The translations under genes and the position numbers were made by a program. The notes below the pieces were generated by a model. That model was not told where the DNA came from. It ran no database searches and saw nothing but the letters and a program-made list of their open reading frames with translations. From Rhodoferax sp. (GTDB lineage Bacteria > Pseudomonadota > Gammaproteobacteria > Burkholderiales > Burkholderiaceae_C): a stretch of 64,000 bases of DNA. Shown one piece after another: positions 54,476 to 63,293 of this stretch (positions within the stretch are counted from its first letter, which is position 1; every line of letters starts with the position of its first letter). The stretch spans positions 124,001-188,000 of the forward strand of contig NZ_JAUSLE010000007.1 in assembly GCF_030646845.1 (NCBI RefSeq), in the 5' to 3' direction.

Positions 54476-54519
54476 CATACATTTTAGGATGTATGAATTT
54501 CATTCACTTTGTATGATTT
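54476..54519 (-). promoter_or_regulatory. Candidate upstream activating sequence for the sigma-54 activator
   Basis: CATACA(N8)TGTATG (54476-54495) is a perfect inverted repeat. TGTATGA recurs exactly 20 bases further at 54510. Both lie about 90-130 bases upstream of the predicted start, the normal distance for an enhancer-binding protein that contacts the holoenzyme by DNA looping. Confidence 0.55.
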
Positions 54520-56016
54520 TCAGGCATTTTCGCCAAGACGCTCATAAAGCTTGGCACGCGAAATGCCCAGCATTTTTGCGGCGGCCACCTTGTTGCCCCG
54601 GACCGCCGTCATGGCCGCGGCAATGGCTTCGCGTTCCAGCTCGGCCACCTGATCAGCCAGGGGCCGGACCATCGCCGTGAGGGCCCCTGCTGCCGCACCC
54701 GGTGCAGCGGGCGCTGGCATTGGTTCGAGTTGCGCAACGCCCGCCTCGCGCAGCACGGCCGTCAGTTGCGACACATCGATGCGGTGCGAGTCGCTGCGCA
54801 TGGTGGCCTGCTCCAGCACATTGCGCAGCTCGCGGATGTTGCCACGCCAGACTTGCGCGGACAAAAGCGACAGCGCCGCATCGCTGAGCTCGGGCGGCTG
54901 TGCGCCGCTGCGCAGGGCCATGTCTTCGCCCAATACCTCCACCAGCGCGGGAATGTCCTCGCGCCGCTCCCGCAGCGGTGGCACCCGTATGGGCAACACG
55001 TTCAGGCGATAGTAGAGGTCTTCGCGAAAATGGCCTTCGCGTACCAGCCTGGTCAAATCGCGCGAGGTCGCGGCAATCACCCGTGCATCAAACGGAATGA
55101 GCTTGTTCGATCCCAGTGGCTCGATCTCGCCTTCCTGCAGGGCGCGCAGCAGCTTGGCCTGCAAACCCAGTGGCATGTCGCCAATCTCATCGAGAAAAAG
55201 CGTGCCGCCATGCGCCAGGCGGAACTTGCCCTCCCGTCCCTTGCGATCAGCACCGGTGTAGGCACCGGGCGCCACACCAAAGAACTCGGCCTCCAGCAGG
55301 GTATCGGGCACCGCCGCAATGTTCAGGCTGATGAAAGGCCCGTCCGCCCGCGCGGATGAGGCGTGAATCGCGTGGGCCAGCAATTCCTTGCCGGTACCAG
55401 TTTCACCCAGCAGCAGCACCGGGCTGGCGGTTTGCGCCGCCCGTCGCGCCTGCCGCTTGACCTCGACGGCGGCGGGGCTGGCGCCCACAAAACTGGCAAA
55501 CGTATACCGGGACTGACGCTGGCCATTGCGCTGGCTCATGCGCTGGCTGATGCGCTCGCTCGCCAGTTCACGTCGGGCATCATCCAGATCGCGCTGCAAC
55601 AGGGCAAACTTGCCCACCAGAGGCTGCAGACTGGTCTCCGCATGATCAAACAAGACGATGCCCAACGCGCCAATCACCTCCCCCACGTTGTCGCGCAGCG
55701 GAATGCGGCTGACCACAAAGGTGCCGGCCCGGTTGGTGAGCAAGTCAATCAGTATCGGTTTGCCGCTCTCCAGCACGTGATGCATCTGCGTGTTTTGCAC
55801 CACGCTGGCCACCGGGTGGCCGACAAAATCCTCGACGCGCTCGAAACCCAAAGCGGGCAAGAACCGTTTGTACTGCTCGTTGATCCAGACCACGCGGGCT
55901 TGCCGATCCACCAGCATCATGCCCTCGCTGGCATTGGCAAACAGGTCGAACATGGAGCGCGCCGCCAGCTCCAGAATGCTCTGGGCGTCGCGTGGCAGGG
56001 AGTCGGTTTTTTCCAT
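54520..56016 (-). CDS. PAS-domain sigma-54-dependent transcriptional activator
   Basis: 498 aa. A PAS sensor domain (about 15-125) is followed by a short coiled coil and the AAA+ domain with Walker A GETGTGKE, the sigma-54 contact loop GAYTGA (a functional variant of GAFTGA) and Walker B GGTLFLDEIGD. A Fis-type helix-turn-helix closes the protein (NKVAAAKMLGISRAKLYERL). It lies directly upstream of the ABC operon in the same direction and very probably activates it. The PAS domain implies sensing of a ligand or redox state rather than phosphorylation. Confidence 0.93.
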   Translation of the reverse strand: MEKTDSLPRDAQSILELAARSMFDLFANASEGMMLVDRQARVVWINEQYKRFLPALGFERVEDFVGHPVASVVQNTQMHHVLESGKPILIDLLTNRAGTFVVSRIPLRDNVGEVIGALGIVLFDHAETSLQPLVGKFALLQRDLDDARRELASERISQRMSQRNGQRQSRYTFASFVGASPAAVEVKRQARRAAQTASPVLLLGETGTGKELLAHAIHASSARADGPFISLNIAAVPDTLLEAEFFGVAPGAYTGADRKGREGKFRLAHGGTLFLDEIGDMPLGLQAKLLRALQEGEIEPLGSNKLIPFDARVIAATSRDLTRLVREGHFREDLYYRLNVLPIRVPPLRERREDIPALVEVLGEDMALRSGAQPPELSDAALSLLSAQVWRGNIRELRNVLEQATMRSDSHRIDVSQLTAVLREAGVAQLEPMPAPAAPGAAAGALTAMVRPLADQVAELEREAIAAAMTAVRGNKVAAAKMLGISRAKLYERLGENA

Positions 56017-56191
56017 GCGCGGATGTTACCGCGCACCATGAAGCCCAACGGTCAGAAAGCCGTGCCAGAGCAGGTAATGACCTCCTACATCGACACGGGC
56101 TGCAAACAACGCCAGAACGCGGCTTTGTCCGCTGCCGCCATTCAGTGCGGCTTCGTAGACTGGCTCATCTTCCAACGCAAGGAGCCTGCGC

Positions 56192-56620
56192 ATGAACATT
56201 CCCGCCATTTCCACCGGTGCCATCAGTGCCCGCAAGGCCGTCAGCTACTTTTGCCTCAGCGCCCTGTTTGCCGTCGCCGCTGCGACCGCACAGGTCGGCG
56301 TCGTCGGAGACACGGGCATTGACACCTCGGGCAACTACCAGCGGGAACGCGGCTGGTGCATGGTCAACACCTCGGGTGAAGAACGCGCGGCCTGCCTGAA
56401 AGGTTCCGGCGCGGCACAAGTCGAGAAGCGCCGCGGCACGCTGGACAACAGCGGCGCCGACTATGGCGCCAACGCCATACGGCGTTGCGACGTGTTCGCG
56501 GGCGACGATCGCGCTGCGTGCAAGGCCCGTGTGATGGGTTCTGGCAGCACCAGTGGCAGCGTGCAGGGCGGCGGCACCATCAAGCAGGTCGAGACCGTGA
56601 TCATGCCCAAAACGCCCTGA
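56192..56620 (+). CDS. Uncharacterised secreted protein
   Basis: 142 aa with a signal peptide (about 15-34, VSYFCLSALFAVAAATAQ). The mature part has four cysteines, in CMVN, CLKG, CDVF and CKAR, which could form two disulfides, and a repeated theme ERAACLKGSG and DRAACKARVMGSG. AAGGAG lies eight bases before the ATG. No family recognised. The 175 bases upstream hold the divergent sigma-54 activator's start region and nothing else that I can see. Confidence 0.65.
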   Translation: MNIPAISTGAISARKAVSYFCLSALFAVAAATAQVGVVGDTGIDTSGNYQRERGWCMVNTSGEERAACLKGSGAAQVEKRRGTLDNSGADYGANAIRRCDVFAGDDRAACKARVMGSGSTSGSVQGGGTIKQVETVIMPKTP

Positions 56621-56676
56621 CCCGTTTCCGGCTCGTTGGGCGAGCCGTGTTTCTACAATGGCGACCCATTCTCAAC

Positions 56677-57339
56677 ATGACAGTGAGCCGATCCATCGAA
56701 CATCCCGCCATACCCACGCCAACAATCCTGCAGATTGACGGTCTGTGCTTGCGCTACCCGCAGCGCGAGCTGTTCGCCGGTCTGTCGGCAAACATCCCGC
56801 CGGGAGTCACCCTGGTGCGGGGCGGTGACGGCAGCGGCAAGACCACCCTGCTGAGATTATTGGCGGGGGAGCTGCCCGCTGATGCCGGACAGATCAAGGT
56901 CAACAACGTCACATTGGGTGCGCTGTCCGACGACTGGCGGCGCCAGGTGTTCTGGACCGACCCGCGCTCATCGGCTTTTGACCAGATGACACCGGTCGGC
57001 TACTTCTTGTCCCTGCACGCCCTTTACCCTGGGTTTGACGATCAACTACTGGGCGACCTGACAGACGGCCTGTCACTGGCGCCGCACCTGAACAAGCCGC
57101 TGTACATGCTGTCCACCGGCTCCAAACGCAAAGTCTGGCTGGCCGCCGCCTTTGCTTCGGGTGCTGCGGTGACACTGCTGGACGAGCCGTTTGCCGCGCT
57201 GGACAAGGCGTCGATCAATTTTGTGCTGGAGCTACTAAAAGACGCGGCGCAGCACCCTGCACGTGCATGGGTGATTGCCCACTACGAAGCGCCCCCCGAT
57301 GTGCCGCTGGCAGCGATCATCGATCTGGAACACCGTTAA
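56677..57339 (+). CDS. Stand-alone ABC-type ATPase
   Basis: 220 aa. Walker A GGDGSGKTTLL, a degenerate signature STGSKRKVWLAAAFASGA, Walker B VTLLDEPFAALD and a late histidine in VIAHYEAP. No permease gene is adjacent, and the length is short for an exporter. It resembles the ATPase of ABC-2 type or CcmA-like exporters. Start at 56677 follows a short spacer after the secreted-protein gene; an upstream frame to 56485 overlaps that gene and is rejected. Confidence 0.8.
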   Translation: MTVSRSIEHPAIPTPTILQIDGLCLRYPQRELFAGLSANIPPGVTLVRGGDGSGKTTLLRLLAGELPADAGQIKVNNVTLGALSDDWRRQVFWTDPRSSAFDQMTPVGYFLSLHALYPGFDDQLLGDLTDGLSLAPHLNKPLYMLSTGSKRKVWLAAAFASGAAVTLLDEPFAALDKASINFVLELLKDAAQHPARAWVIAHYEAPPDVPLAAIIDLEHR

Positions 57340-57437
57340 CGCATTGACGCCGACGACTCCGCCCACCCGCCGCCAAAACGCGGCCATGGCCCATCTGTTA
57401 AAACACTTGATATCCATTTTTGCGTAGTACCAAGCCA

Positions 57438-58655
57438 ATGCCGAATTCATCCCCCCCTGTCACTACTGAAGCGGCCCCCAGCGAACAGCCCGTCATCCGC
57501 TGGACCGAGGCGGGCGAAGAGCGTTCCGCGCTCTGGCGCTCAGAGCGCGGCGCACCGCCGCCGAAACGGGTCGTTCTGGCTGACGACACCACCACAGCCG
57601 ACACCGCTTACCGACTGGCCTGCGAAGGCACGGCCCTGCTCTGGCGCGGCGATTTCCACAACGCGCGGCAATTGCTGCAGGCGCTGGCGCGGCGTGCCGA
57701 CAATGTTCCCGCACGCAAGCGCAAAAAGGCAGCCCAGGTTGTGCCTGTTGCAGATGCCTTTCACCAGCATCGCCTGGCGCAATCGCAGCGGGCACGCATG
57801 CTGGGCATGCTGCTGATTCCTTTCAATGCCGACCACAGCATTCCCCTGCGCCGTGCCCCCGATGTGAAAACAGCCTGCACCGAAGCCTGGGGCCCGGCGG
57901 ACGCGGCAGCGGGCGCTTCGGTGGCGTCCCTGCGTGAGCTGCTGGGCATCACCAGCGCACACGAATGGCGCAGAAAAGGCGTTGAAATCGCGGCACTCGG
58001 CGAGCCACCTCACAACCGCATTCACCCCCATTACGGCGTGTTCTCGCCGGTGCGGGGGGAATACATCCAATTGGTCGCCACCGCGCACCTGCCTAAACCC
58101 CCGCCCGGCCAGACCTCGCTGGTGGCATTTGATATTGGCACGGGCACCGGTGTGCTGTCTGCCGTACTGGCACGCCGTGGCATCAGGCAAATCGTGGCCA
58201 CCGACCAGGACCCGCGGGCCCTGGCCTGCGCGCGTGAAAATATCGCTCAACTCGGCGTATCGGAACAGGTGCAACTGGTACAGGCCGACCTGTTCCCCGA
58301 GGGCCAAGCGTCCCTCGTGGTGTGCAATCCGCCCTGGCTGCCGGCGCGGCCCAGTTCGCCGATCGAACGCGCCGTCTACGACGAAGGCGGCCGCATGCTG
58401 CAGGGTTTTCTCAAAGGCTTGACTGCGCACCTGGCGCCCAAAGGTGAAGGCTGGCTGATCTTGTCCAACCTGGCGGAACACCTGGGCTTGCGCTCCCGCG
58501 CCGAACTGCTTGAGGCTTTTGAGCGCAACGGCTTGCGGGTGATTAGCCGCATCGACGCCAAGCCGCAACACCCCAAGGCGTCGGATGCTGCTGATCCGCT
58601 GGCCGATGCGAGGTCTCGTGAAGTGACCTCGCTCTGGCGTCTGGCCGCCATTTAG
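57438..58655 (+). CDS. Class I SAM-dependent methyltransferase
   Basis: 405 aa. The Rossmann core starts near residue 225: AFDIGTGTGVLSAVLARRG (motif I), TDQDPRALACAREN (motif II) and VVCNPPWLPAR, the NPPW motif of N- or glutamine-methyltransferases acting on amide or base nitrogens (HemK/RsmC group). The first 220 residues are a family-specific N-terminal domain. Substrate unknown, with ribosomal RNA or a ribosomal/release-factor protein being the usual choices for NPPW enzymes. Start at 57438. Confidence 0.85.
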   Translation: MPNSSPPVTTEAAPSEQPVIRWTEAGEERSALWRSERGAPPPKRVVLADDTTTADTAYRLACEGTALLWRGDFHNARQLLQALARRADNVPARKRKKAAQVVPVADAFHQHRLAQSQRARMLGMLLIPFNADHSIPLRRAPDVKTACTEAWGPADAAAGASVASLRELLGITSAHEWRRKGVEIAALGEPPHNRIHPHYGVFSPVRGEYIQLVATAHLPKPPPGQTSLVAFDIGTGTGVLSAVLARRGIRQIVATDQDPRALACARENIAQLGVSEQVQLVQADLFPEGQASLVVCNPPWLPARPSSPIERAVYDEGGRMLQGFLKGLTAHLAPKGEGWLILSNLAEHLGLRSRAELLEAFERNGLRVISRIDAKPQHPKASDAADPLADARSREVTSLWRLAAI

Positions 58656-58685
58656 TAAACACACAATCGACACACGAAAGAACCC

Positions 58686-59195
58686 ATGACCAACGCCATC
58701 TACGCGTCTTCCATCCCCGTCTTCAAACAGATGCTGGGCGGGCTCAAAGCCGTCCTGCGCAATGCCGAAGCGCATGTCACCGAGAAAAAGATTGACCCCA
58801 ACGCCCTGCTGCAGGCGCGCCTGTTCCCGGACATGTTCCCGCTGCTACGCCAGGTGCAGGTGGCCACCGACTTCGCCAAAAGCGTGTCGGCGCGCCTGGC
58901 TGGGGTCGAGGTGCCCAAGCTGGAGGAAACCGAACAGACCTTTGGCGACTTGCAGGCGCGCATTGACACTGTGCTGGCTTTCATGGAAGGGCTGGACGTA
59001 GCCCGGTTTGATGAAGCCGCCACGCGAGAAATCGTCACGCAGGCTGGCACGCCGAAAGAAAAGCGCTTCACCGGCCAGTCTTACCTGCTCAATTACGGGC
59101 TGCCGCACTTCTTCTTTCACACCACCACCGCCTATGCCATCCTGCGCCACAACGGGGTCGACGTGGGCAAGAAGGACTACATCGGAACTTATTGA
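58686..59195 (+). CDS. DUF1993 family protein
   Basis: 169 aa. Recognised by ASSIPVFKQMLGGLKAVL at the N-terminus and the C-terminal HFFFHTTTAYAILRHNGVDVGKKDYIG, a DinB-like helical bundle with several histidines that could bind a metal. Cytoplasmic, function unknown. It lies 30 bases after the methyltransferase and 50 bases before the S4-domain gene. Confidence 0.88.
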   Translation: MTNAIYASSIPVFKQMLGGLKAVLRNAEAHVTEKKIDPNALLQARLFPDMFPLLRQVQVATDFAKSVSARLAGVEVPKLEETEQTFGDLQARIDTVLAFMEGLDVARFDEAATREIVTQAGTPKEKRFTGQSYLLNYGLPHFFFHTTTAYAILRHNGVDVGKKDYIGTY

Positions 59196-59245
59196 GCGCA
59201 GCATACGTCCGAAGCGTATCTGACAGACCGGAGAAATGCCGATCG

Positions 59246-59650
59246 ATGGAACGACTGCGAATAGACAAGTGGCTGTGGGCCGCGCGCTTTTACAAGACCC
59301 GGTCCCTGGCGTCCGAGGAGATCGTCAAAGGGCGGGTCCAGGTCAACGCACAGGACGCCAAACCGTCGCGCGAAATCAGGATGGGCGATACGGTGGTGAT
59401 TCGTCAGGGCCCGGTCATCCGCACGGTCACGGTGCTGGGCATCAGCCAGCAGCGCGGGCCCGCCACCACTGCGCAAGCGCTGTATGCCGAAACTCCCGAC
59501 AGCATCCGGGACCGGGAGCGTGGCGCCGAGCAACGTCGCCTGGCCAGCGAACCCGCGCAGACGATTGAGCACGGTCGCCCCACCAAACGTGACCGGCGTG
59601 ATATCGAGAAAGCCAGGGATGACCGATGGCGCACGTCGATTGACCCATGA
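59246..59650 (+). CDS. hslR: S4-domain RNA-binding heat-shock protein (Hsp15)
   Basis: 134 aa. The N-terminal S4 RNA-binding domain (RLRIDKWLWAARFYKTRSLA then VNAQDAKPSREIRMGD) and a basic C-terminal tail are as in Hsp15, which binds stalled 50S subunits with nascent chains. Start at 59246; an upstream in-frame start at 59192 would overlap the DUF1993 gene. GGAG is 12 bases before the ATG, rather far. Confidence 0.9.
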   Translation: MERLRIDKWLWAARFYKTRSLASEEIVKGRVQVNAQDAKPSREIRMGDTVVIRQGPVIRTVTVLGISQQRGPATTAQALYAETPDSIRDRERGAEQRRLASEPAQTIEHGRPTKRDRRDIEKARDDRWRTSIDP

Positions 59651-59710
59651 CTTGGGGCGTGGAGCTTGGGGTTTTTGCACCGGCTACCGCGACAGAGGCC
59701 TGAAACGAGT

Positions 59711-59734
59711 AACATTTTTCACGTAACAAATGTT
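59711..59734. promoter_or_regulatory. Inverted repeat before the conserved hypothetical gene
   Basis: AACATTT(N10)AAATGTT is a perfect 7-bp inverted repeat, 55 bases before the ATG at 59790. It is AT-rich in a GC-rich setting and looks like an operator. The binding protein is unknown. Confidence 0.35.
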
Positions 59735-59789
59735 GCGTTTTCTCAAGAACCGATGACAGGGACTCCGCACAGTCATAAAATGTTCACCC

Positions 59790-60104
59790 ATGTCCGAGAA
59801 GAAATCTGTTGGCTTTCCAGACCTCACTCAGCACGCTGAATATGAGCCCACCCGGCCGATGCCGCTGCACGAGCTGCCTCTGCCGACCCGCATCGACACC
59901 GAAATGGCCATCGTCCGCGCGAACAATCCGCGCATTGCCAAATCAATCGAAGTGTTCTGGGGCCACAAGGACTGCGTTGAATACCTTGAACAACTGATCC
60001 TCAGCGGTGGCGACGGGTTCGGCAACGCAAGGGTCGGGTTCAAACGCGAGGTGCTGTCAGCCCTGATGAACCTCGCCACACTGCACGAAGTGAAAGAACG
60101 CTAA
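59790..60104 (+). CDS. Conserved hypothetical protein
   Basis: 104 aa, no signal or membrane segment. Contains RIDTEMAIVRANNPRIAKSI and VEYLEQLILSGGDGFGN, with a well-ordered mix of residues that suggests a folded domain. From memory, similar proteins occur in other Burkholderiales but have no named function. It is not in an obvious operon; the divergence point with the dioxygenase genes follows after 82 bases. Confidence 0.65.
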   Translation: MSEKKSVGFPDLTQHAEYEPTRPMPLHELPLPTRIDTEMAIVRANNPRIAKSIEVFWGHKDCVEYLEQLILSGGDGFGNARVGFKREVLSALMNLATLHEVKER

Positions 60105-60186
60105 GCGCCGCTCCAGGGGGCTGCCCCGGCCAAGGGGGATGAAGCGCTGTTTCTTTACCAGCCGGAGCGGCTGCTCCCAGATGAGC

Positions 60187-61038
60187 TCAGACGATTTTTT
60201 CCAGCGCCAGCAGGCCCGTAGCGGTATTGGAGATCGGAATGTGGTAATTGCTGTGCACCTTGCGCACACCACTGGCCGGGCCCGTCGTCAGCGCCGCGCG
60301 CATCGCCAGCCACATCAGCAACTCCACGCCCTGCGTGCCGGTCTTCTCCACCAGTTCGTGAATGCTGAACTGCGTGGCCCACTCGGGGTTGCTCTGCAGG
60401 CTCTCCATGAACTGCAAGTCAAACTCCTTGTTGATATGCCCCGCCCGCTCGCCATCCAGTTGGTGCGACAGACCACCGGAGCCGATCACGGCCACTTTCT
60501 TGTCGCTGTCCCACGCTGCTATCGCCTCGCCCACGGCCCGGCCCATCGCATAGACGCGGCTGGCTTTGGGCAACGGGAACTGCACGGTGTTGATGCAGAT
60601 TGGCACCACCGTCACCGGGCAGTCGCCCTCGGGCCACAGAAGTTTCAGCGGCAAGGTGCAGGCATGGTCCACCAGCATTTCCTGGCAGGTGACGATGTCG
60701 AACTCTTTCTCCACCAGCGTGTTGATGATCTGCCATGACAAGTCCAGCTCCCCCTTGAAAGGCGGCAGCGTGGGAATGCCCCAGCCTTCATCGGCGTTGT
60801 TGTACTGCGGCGCTGCGCCTACGGCAAAAGTGGGCATCTTGTCGAGAAAGAAATTGAGGCCGTGATCGTTGTAGAACATCACTACCACGTCGGGCTTGAC
60901 GCGGCCCAGCCACTCGCGAATCGGCGGAAAACCGCCAAAAAACGGCTTCCAGTACGGGTCTTGCTGCAGGCCCTTGTGAATCGCGCCGCCGATGGCGGGG
61001 ATGTGCGACGTGCCGATGCAGCCGATGAGTTGTGCCAT
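60187..61038 (-). CDS. pmdB: Class III extradiol dioxygenase beta subunit (protocatechuate 4,5-dioxygenase type)
   Basis: 283 aa. LigB-type catalytic subunit with non-heme iron ligands in GTSHIPA (His12 region), FYNDHGLNFF, and the conserved GGLSHQLDGERAGHINKEFD. Protocatechuate 4,5-dioxygenase cleaves the aromatic ring next to the hydroxyls; gallate or a related catechol is the alternative. The alpha subunit gene lies upstream with 25 bases between. No other ring-cleavage pathway genes are in the window, unlike complete pmd/lig clusters. Confidence 0.88.
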   Translation of the reverse strand: MAQLIGCIGTSHIPAIGGAIHKGLQQDPYWKPFFGGFPPIREWLGRVKPDVVVMFYNDHGLNFFLDKMPTFAVGAAPQYNNADEGWGIPTLPPFKGELDLSWQIINTLVEKEFDIVTCQEMLVDHACTLPLKLLWPEGDCPVTVVPICINTVQFPLPKASRVYAMGRAVGEAIAAWDSDKKVAVIGSGGLSHQLDGERAGHINKEFDLQFMESLQSNPEWATQFSIHELVEKTGTQGVELLMWLAMRAALTTGPASGVRKVHSNYHIPISNTATGLLALEKIV

Positions 61039-61063
61039 GCGTGTTCTCCTGTACCTGTATTGA

Positions 61064-61417
61064 TTACTTGCCAGCGGCCACCAGCTTGGCCCTGAATTGT
61101 TCTTTGCTCATGCCGGTTTGCTGGGCGCCGATGTCCTGCATGTCCAGCCCGAAGATGCCAGCGAACTTGGCCAGGTAATAGGCGTTGCCGCCGGCAGCAA
61201 TCAGCTGCAGCACATTGCGCGCGCGGATGGCGGCGGCCTGCTGCTCGTTCAGGCCGTACTTGCGCATGTAGGCCTCTTCGTCCTTCTGGAACTCGGCGCG
61301 GTTTTCGGCCGAGTTGAACGAAAAACACATCTTGTTGAGCGCGTAGCCTTTTTGGGCCTGCTCGCCATCGAAGGGCGTGGTGCCCGGGACCTTCGGCATG
61401 GGATTGGTGGAAGCCAC
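61064..61417 (-). CDS. pmdA: Class III extradiol dioxygenase alpha subunit
   Basis: 117 aa LigA-type subunit, entirely helical: PGTTPFDGEQAQKGYALNKM, FSFNSAENRAEFQKDEEAYM and AAGGNAYYLAKFAGIFGLD. It covers the active site of the beta subunit. A GTG start at 61417 is chosen because AGGAG lies ten bases upstream and the conserved region begins right after. No in-frame ATG fits. LysR-family regulator is divergent, 86 bases away. Confidence 0.88.
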   Translation of the reverse strand: MASTNPMPKVPGTTPFDGEQAQKGYALNKMCFSFNSAENRAEFQKDEEAYMRKYGLNEQQAAAIRARNVLQLIAAGGNAYYLAKFAGIFGLDMQDIGAQQTGMSKEQFRAKLVAAGK

Positions 61418-61503
61418 GGTTTCTCTCCTGTTATTGACCATCGTCAAGCGGGAGTATTGCGCGTTCATTGCCAAAGATAAACACATGGATCATGATGCAA
61501 TAC

Positions 61504-62427
61504 ATGAGCAAATTAGATTATTCCAACCTGGATGGCCGCCTGCTGCAACTGCTGCTGGCGGTGCTGGAGGCCGGCTCCGTCACCGGCGCGGCGCAGCGCC
61601 TGGGGGTCACGCAGTCCGCCGTCAGCCACCTGCTGGACAAGCTGCGCGCCATCACCGGCGACCCGTTGTTCGTGAAGGCCGGCCGCGGCATCGTGGCGAC
61701 GGCGCGGGCGGAAGCGCTGGCGGTGCAGGCGCGCGAACTGTTGTCCTCGATGGAGCGCTTCTGCCTGTCGGGCGAGTTCGAGCCGGCGCGCTGGCAGACC
61801 ACCTTTACCGTGGCGGCCAACGATTTCCAGCGCGATGTACTGTTACCCCCGCTGATGGCACGCCTGCGCGCCCAGGCACCCGGCGTAACGCTGCGCGTGA
61901 TTCCCTCGGACATTCCCAGCCTGGAGATGCTGCGCCATGAGCACTGCCAGCTCGTCATCAGCCCGCGCCCACCCGAAGGGACCGACATCCTGCAAAAGCG
62001 GCTGTTTGAAGACGAGTACCGCGTGTTTTACGACCCCACCCAGCGCGCCGCGCCGACAACCCGCGCCGAGTACCTGGCGGCCGGCCACGTCACCGTGGTT
62101 TATGAGCCCCAGCGCACGCTCGACCTGGACCAGTGGCTGGCGGCACGCGGCGTGCAGCGCCGGTTTTTGGTGATGGTGCCGGGCTTTGCCGGCGTGCCGC
62201 CTTTCCTGCGCGGCAGCGACCTGCTGGCCACCCTGCCCGGGCTGCTGCAGGCGCACCTGCTGCGCGGTTTGGCCAGCACCAAGGTGCCCGTGCCCTGCCC
62301 CACGATGCCGATGTACATGATCTGGCACATGCGCCACCAGCATGACCCGGCCCACCGATGGCTGCGCGCCGAGCTGGAAGCGGTCGTGGCGCCGGCACTG
62401 GCCAGGGCTGAACCGACGAGTTCTTAA
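61504..62427 (+). CDS. LysR-family transcriptional regulator
   Basis: 307 aa. The N-terminal helix-turn-helix is GSVTGAAQRLGVTQSAVSHL; the C-terminal effector-binding domain begins near residue 95 (TTFTVAANDFQRDVLLPPLM). It is divergent from the dioxygenase genes and probably regulates them in response to the aromatic substrate or its product. Several in-frame ATGs precede the chosen start (61468, 61492 and 61495 among them) and no strong Shine-Dalgarno distinguishes them. Confidence 0.88.
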   Translation: MSKLDYSNLDGRLLQLLLAVLEAGSVTGAAQRLGVTQSAVSHLLDKLRAITGDPLFVKAGRGIVATARAEALAVQARELLSSMERFCLSGEFEPARWQTTFTVAANDFQRDVLLPPLMARLRAQAPGVTLRVIPSDIPSLEMLRHEHCQLVISPRPPEGTDILQKRLFEDEYRVFYDPTQRAAPTTRAEYLAAGHVTVVYEPQRTLDLDQWLAARGVQRRFLVMVPGFAGVPPFLRGSDLLATLPGLLQAHLLRGLASTKVPVPCPTMPMYMIWHMRHQHDPAHRWLRAELEAVVAPALARAEPTSS

Positions 62428-63167
62428 CGCTGCAGATACAGCGCTTCCAGCCGCGCCCGCTCCGTGGGGCCCAGACCCAGCGCCTTCTCCAGGTACTGCG
62501 GCACGCCACCGTAGTCGGCCTCGACGGTGTGCAACGCCGCATCCAGAAAATCTTCCTGCACGCGCCAGAGCACGTTCAGCACCTCCTGCGGTGCCAGGGC
62601 GGGGCCGGCAATGGGCATGCGAAACAGGTCGTTGGTCAGCAGGTAGTCCTGCATCACCACCGAGCGCGGCACGCCCAGGGCCAGCAGGATCAGCGCAGCC
62701 GCAAAGCCGGTGCGGTCCTTGCCTGCCGTGCAATGAAAGACCGCGGGCGCATCGCTCTCCAGCAGATGGCCGAACAGCTCGGCAAAACGCGGCGAGTTGC
62801 CGTGCACGAAGTCGCGGTAGGTCTGCTGCATCAGCCGCACCGTGTCCTGCGCCGTCGGGTGGTAGCCGGACTGCAGCAGCTCCTTCATGCGCTGCACCAC
62901 GGTGGGCTCAATCGCCAGCGAATGAGAGGCCACCCCCGGCAGCTCATACGGCACTGCAGCCCGCTCCGTCACCCCGCGGAAATCGTAGGCCCGCGACAGG
63001 CCCAGCCCGGTCAGCGTGGCCAAGTCATCGGGGGTGAGCGCGGCCAGATGGTCGGAGCGGAACAGCCGGCGCCAGCGCACCGTTCGTCCATCGTGCCCGA
63101 CGTAGCCGCCGAGATCGCGGAAGTTGGTGGCACCAGTAAGGTTTAGAGAGCGCGAGGGGATTTGCAT
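62424..63167 (-). CDS. Tyrosine/serine protein phosphatase (Y_phosphatase3 type)
   Basis: 247 aa. The P-loop FHCTAGKDRTGFAAAL carries the nucleophile Cys146 and Arg152. The N-terminal NFRDLGGYVGHDGRTVRW is the hallmark of this bacterial phosphatase group. Related enzymes act on phosphotyrosine or phosphoinositides, and some are secreted; no signal peptide is seen here. It overlaps the convergent LysR gene by 4 bases at the 3' end. Confidence 0.9.
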   Translation of the reverse strand: MQIPSRSLNLTGATNFRDLGGYVGHDGRTVRWRRLFRSDHLAALTPDDLATLTGLGLSRAYDFRGVTERAAVPYELPGVASHSLAIEPTVVQRMKELLQSGYHPTAQDTVRLMQQTYRDFVHGNSPRFAELFGHLLESDAPAVFHCTAGKDRTGFAAALILLALGVPRSVVMQDYLLTNDLFRMPIAGPALAPQEVLNVLWRVQEDFLDAALHTVEADYGGVPQYLEKALGLGPTERARLEALYLQR

Positions 63168-63293
63168 GGATTCGATGGTGCGGGAAAAAAGTTAAACCAG
63201 TGTGACGCAAACAGGGGCCTATAGTTCCAGCGCTTTCCGGGCTGGCTTTGTCGCACGCAATCAGGTCGGCGTAGTCATTTTAAAATAGAAATT

